Assembly: GCF_020424085.1 (NCBI RefSeq)
Contig: NZ_CP080203.1
Location: forward strand, 2,294,001-2,358,000
Length of the DNA stretch: 64,000 nt
Source of the DNA: Mycetocola spongiae
Lineage (GTDB): Bacteria; Actinomycetota; Actinomycetes; Actinomycetales; Microbacteriaceae
Reading direction: 5' to 3'
Shown: positions 61,353 through 64,000 of the stretch, in pieces
How positions within the stretch are numbered: position 1 is the stretch's first letter
Layout: the number at the start of each line of letters is the position of its first letter
Position numbers and translations under genes: made by a program
The notes under the pieces: model-generated
Databases searched by the model: none
What the model was told of the DNA's origin: nothing
The model's input: the letters and a program-made list of their open reading frames with translations, nothing else

Positions 61353-62623
61353 TTCGCCACCTTCGCGGCGATATCGGTGCGGTACTGGCCGCCCTCCAGC
61401 TCGATCAGGCCGAGTGCGTGATACGCCCCCGCGCGCGCCTGCGCAAAACCCTCACCCAGGCTCACCACGTTCAGGACGCGGCCGCCCGTGGCAAAAAGGG
61501 TGCCCTCCTGGAGGGCGGTGGCTGCATGCGTAACGTGCACGCCCGGGACCGCGCCCGCGGCCTCCAGCCCGTGCAGCTCGCGCCCGGTGATCGGCGCCTC
61601 GGGATAGCCCTCGCTCGCGAGCACCACGGTGACCGCCGAGAGCGGGGAAAACTCGGGACGTGGCTGCGTGTGCAGCTCGCCCGTGGCCGCGGCCAGCAGC
61701 AGCCCGGACAGCGGGGTGAGCAGGCGCGGCAGCACAATTTGGGTCTCGGGATCGCCAAAGCGGGCATTAAACTCGATGACCTTAATGGTGGCCCCACCAT
61801 CCACGAGGATAAGCCCGGCATACAGCAGACCCACAAACGGGGTGCCCTCGGCGGCGAGCTGGCGCACCACGGGCTCGGCCACGGTATGCAGGACCTCATC
61901 GATAAACGCGCGTTCGCTGCCGAAGTGCTCATCCAGCCAGGGCAGCGGGGAATAGGCGCCCATGCCGCCGGTATTGGGGCCGGCATCGGCGTCCAGCAGG
62001 CGCTTAAAGTCCTGGGCGGGCGAGAGCGGCAGCACGGTCCGGCCATCGCTCAGGAAAAACAGCGAGACCTCCTGGCCGTCGAGGAACTCCTCGATCAGGA
62101 TGGACCCATCGCCGAGGTATTCCTGGGCGTGGGCGAGCGCGGCGGCACGATCGGAGGTGACCAGCACACCCTTGCCCGCGGCCAGGCCATCGGCCTTCAC
62201 CACATAGGGTGCGCCGAGGTCGTCCAGCGCGGCGGCAACCTCCTCGAGGGTGCCCGCGCGGTGGGCGCGACCCGTGGGCACATTGGCCTCGGACATGATG
62301 CGCTTGGCGAAGTTTTTGGAACCCTCGATGGCCGCGGCGGCACGATCCGGGCCAAAAACGGCAAAGCCCGCGCGGCGCAGGGCGTCTCCCACGCCGGCCA
62401 CGAGCGGGGCCTCGGGGCCGATGATGACCAGGTCCACCGCCTCGGCCTGGGCCAGGGCCACCACGGCGGCGGAATCGGTGGCGTTCAGCGCCACCACGGG
62501 AACATCGCCCGCGATGCCCGCATTGCCGGGCGCCGCCACGATGCTGTGGCCGGCATTTTCGCCGAGCAGGGACAGGATGATTGCGTGCTCGCGTGCACCG
62601 GAGCCGAGTACCAGGATCTTCAC
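61349..62623 (-). CDS. purD: Phosphoribosylamine-glycine ligase
   Basis: 424 residues from GTG 62623 (VKILVLGSGAREHAI). It makes GAR from phosphoribosylamine and glycine, an ATP-grasp enzyme. Motifs: GSGAREHAIILSL, APGNAGIAGD, FGPDRAAAAIEGSKNFAKRI, APYVVKADGLAAGKGVLV and FNARFGDPETQIVL. No ribosome-binding site is obvious, so it may be leaderless. A sterol-carrier gene starts 18 nt away in the other direction, so the two share a compact divergent promoter. Confidence 0.96.
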   Translation of the reverse strand: MKILVLGSGAREHAIILSLLGENAGHSIVAAPGNAGIAGDVPVVALNATDSAAVVALAQAEAVDLVIIGPEAPLVAGVGDALRRAGFAVFGPDRAAAAIEGSKNFAKRIMSEANVPTGRAHRAGTLEEVAAALDDLGAPYVVKADGLAAGKGVLVTSDRAAALAHAQEYLGDGSILIEEFLDGQEVSLFFLSDGRTVLPLSPAQDFKRLLDADAGPNTGGMGAYSPLPWLDEHFGSERAFIDEVLHTVAEPVVRQLAAEGTPFVGLLYAGLILVDGGATIKVIEFNARFGDPETQIVLPRLLTPLSGLLLAAATGELHTQPRPEFSPLSAVTVVLASEGYPEAPITGRELHGLEAAGAVPGVHVTHAATALQEGTLFATGGRVLNVVSLGEGFAQARAGAYHALGLIELEGGQYRTDIAAKVAN

Positions 62624-62641
62624 GAGTACTAGCCTAGAGGC

Positions 62642-63025
62642 ATGGCACGCGCACAGATACACGATGAGCCCGGATTAGCGGCGGTTTTAGCGGCTTCCGG
62701 GGAAAATCCCACCCGAGACCAGACGGCACTGGCCGTGCGCTATACCCTGCAATTGCTCGCCGAGCGCGCGCCGGGCAATACCGTGGAGGTGCGGGTGCCG
62801 CCGTTTGGGGCCACCCAGTGCATCGAGGGGCCGCGCCATACCCGGGGCACCCCGCCCAATGTGGTGGAGATGCGCGCCGCGGTGTGGCTCGACCTGGCCC
62901 GCGGCGTGATCACGTGGGAGGAGGCGCTTTCCGGGAACCTCGTGCAGGCCTCGGGCCAGCGCGCCGATATTTCCGCGGTGATTCCGCTGCTGCGCGGAAT
63001 CTACGCCGCCCCCTCGCGCCCCTAA
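62642..63025 (+). CDS. Sterol carrier family protein (SCP2-like, actinobacterial)
   Basis: 127 residues. It begins MARAQIHDEPGLAAVL, with the conserved VEVRVPPFGATQCIEGPRHT followed by RGTPPNVVEMRAAVWLDLAR and ITWEEALSGNLVQASGQRAD. This layout is the SCP2-like domain of unnamed actinobacterial proteins encoded next to purD. Lipid or hydrophobic ligand binding is a family guess. Divergent from purD with an 18-nt gap; a short-chain dehydrogenase gene follows 25 nt later. Confidence 0.88.
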   Translation: MARAQIHDEPGLAAVLAASGENPTRDQTALAVRYTLQLLAERAPGNTVEVRVPPFGATQCIEGPRHTRGTPPNVVEMRAAVWLDLARGVITWEEALSGNLVQASGQRADISAVIPLLRGIYAAPSRP

Positions 63026-63050
63026 CGCGCCACCCCGTACCCTGGGGACC

Positions 63051-63797
63051 ATGAACGCTTCGAGAGTGATCGTGATCAGCGGCGGGACCCGCGGGATCGG
63101 TGCGGCCATCGCCCGGCGCTGCGCGGCCGACGGGGATCGCCTTATCCTGGGCTATCGCTCGCGCCGCGCGGAGGCCGAGGAGCTGGCGCGCGAGCTGCGC
63201 TCGAAAGGCGCCGAGGTGGGGCTCTGCGCGGGGGACCTGACCGTGCCCGGCTCCGAGCTGGCCCTGATCGAGGCGGCCCGGGAGCGCTTCGGCCGCCTCG
63301 ACGCCCTCGTGAATAACGCCGGGAGCACGCTGCACCTCGGCGAGCTTGCGCGCACCCCCGAGGACATCATCCGCACGGTGATCGGCACCAACCTCACCGC
63401 GACCGTCCTGCTGGCCCGCGCCGCGGTACTCGCCTTTGAGCGGCAGGAGGGCCCGGGCGTGATCGTGAATATTTCCTCTACCGCCGCCCAGACCGGGGCC
63501 CCCGGTAGCTATGTGCACTATGCCGCGGCCAAGGCCGGGGTCGAGGCCCTCACGGTGGGCCTGGCCGCGGAGGTCGCGGGCCGCGGCATCCGCGTGGTGG
63601 GGGTGGCCCCCGGCACCACGTTCACCGATCTGCACGCCGAGGCCGGGGCCCCCGGCCGCGCGGAGGCCGCCGCCGCACGCATCCCGTTTGGCCGCGCGGG
63701 GCATCCCGAGGAGGTGGCCGCCGCCGTGCACTGGCTGCTCGGGGAGGAGGCCGGCTATACCGGGGGCACGATTATTCGCGTGGCGGGAGCGGCATGA
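63051..63797 (+). CDS. SDR-family oxidoreductase
   Basis: 248 residues, classical short-chain dehydrogenase. Cofactor loop SGGTRGIGAAIARR (T-G-x3-G-x-G type), NNAG in LDALVNNAGS, catalytic Ser in VNISSTAAQTGAP, and Tyr/Lys in YVHYAAAKAGVEAL. The C-terminal GHPEEVAAAVHWLLGEEAGY and YTGGTIIRVAGAA match FabG-like enzymes. Arg residues after the first strand suggest NADPH. Co-oriented with the sterol-carrier gene and overlapping the next start (ATGA). Substrate unknown. Confidence 0.92.
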   Translation: MNASRVIVISGGTRGIGAAIARRCAADGDRLILGYRSRRAEAEELARELRSKGAEVGLCAGDLTVPGSELALIEAARERFGRLDALVNNAGSTLHLGELARTPEDIIRTVIGTNLTATVLLARAAVLAFERQEGPGVIVNISSTAAQTGAPGSYVHYAAAKAGVEALTVGLAAEVAGRGIRVVGVAPGTTFTDLHAEAGAPGRAEAAAARIPFGRAGHPEEVAAAVHWLLGEEAGYTGGTIIRVAGAA

Positions 63798-64000
63798 GCG
63801 GGCAGGCGGTCGCGGATATTTTGGGCGTGGCCGCGGCCCTGGCGCTCCCCGCGCTCGCGGTGTTTTATATCGTCCGTATGGCCTCGCGCCGGCGCGGTCA
63901 CCCCGCGCCGCAGCCGCTTCCGGGTTCCTCCGGGCTGCTCTTCCCCGGGGAGACGCGCTCGGCCGATCCGGCCCCCGTGGATGATCATGCGTCCGCGCTG
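63794..64000 (+). CDS. Hypothetical small membrane protein, truncated by window end
   Basis: The first 69 residues are present; the frame is open at the window edge. One hydrophobic segment (ILGVAAALALPALAVFYIV, about residues 9-27) is followed by a basic Arg-rich cytosolic stretch and a Pro/Ser-rich part. ATG 63794 overlaps the dehydrogenase stop (ATGA). No family recognised. Confidence 0.6.
   Translation, partial: MSGQAVADILGVAAALALPALAVFYIVRMASRRRGHPAPQPLPGSSGLLFPGETRSADPAPVDDHASAL

Overview
The window is a high-GC chromosomal segment (roughly 68-70 % by eye) that reads as an actinobacterium of the family Microbacteriaceae. The evidence is codon use saturated in G/C, many genes starting with GTG or apparently leaderless, the DUF3151-purA pair, a split purine gene set (purL, purQS, purC, purD with a sterol-carrier gene divergent to purD), a SipW-type signal peptidase with 'alternate' signal peptides, and DHA2 drug pumps. 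The genus cannot be fixed from this sequence. I see no rRNA, tRNA, insertion sequence, prophage or CRISPR array.

Layout. 1-2.5 kb: MoxR / DUF58 / small membrane protein / VWA-type operon on the minus strand. 2.8-4.8 kb: YqaJ-type nuclease, an unknown protein, and a convergent spacer with a degenerate 19-nt tandem repeat. 4.8-7.2 kb: DHA2 pump and its MarR regulator, with inverted-repeat operators. 7.2-11.9 kb: MacB-like ABC exporter divergent from a two-component system; the shared promoter holds paired 11-bp spaced CTATG boxes. 11.9-14.5 kb: ABC exporter and FMN reductase. 14.7-17.9 kb: compatible-solute ABC importer (OpuC/ProU type). 18-20.6 kb: DUF3151, purA, SipW-like signal peptidase. 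21-25 kb: five exported proteins, at least three with SipW-type signals, the last with an LxxTG-like C-terminal anchor. 25-28 kb: a frameshifted small gene, an OmpR-type regulator, about 785 bp of 16-nt tandem repeats and an Hpt-like protein that lacks the phosphorylatable His. 28-35.7 kb: nucleoside hydrolase/lactonase pair, acetyltransferase, ABC/FtsX pair, chorismate mutase, pentapeptide protein, AEC carrier. 35.7-41.5 kb: YhgE/Pip protein and an RND (MMPL) transporter fused to a decayed ABC-ATPase-like domain, controlled by a TetR repressor with three tandem operators. 41.5-45 kb: probable type VII-type secreted hydrolase, a small helical partner and two tandemly duplicated lipoproteins. 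45-64 kb: purL, purQ, purS, purC and purD interspersed with a VanZ-RDD protein, three more drug-type transporters with regulators, a lipase-like hydrolase, a PD40 propeller protein and short-chain dehydrogenase.

How it works together. The purine genes supply IMP/AMP. Around them lie envelope and efflux modules, most with their own local regulator and visible operators. The best candidates for undescribed biology are the SipW-dependent surface-protein locus (19.8-25 kb), the secreted hydrolase/duplicated lipoprotein locus (41.5-45 kb), the MMPL-ATPase-like fusion (37.8-40.7 kb), the 16-nt repeat array beside a non-phosphorylatable Hpt protein (26.7-28 kb), and the paired 11-bp operator boxes (9.4-9.55 kb).
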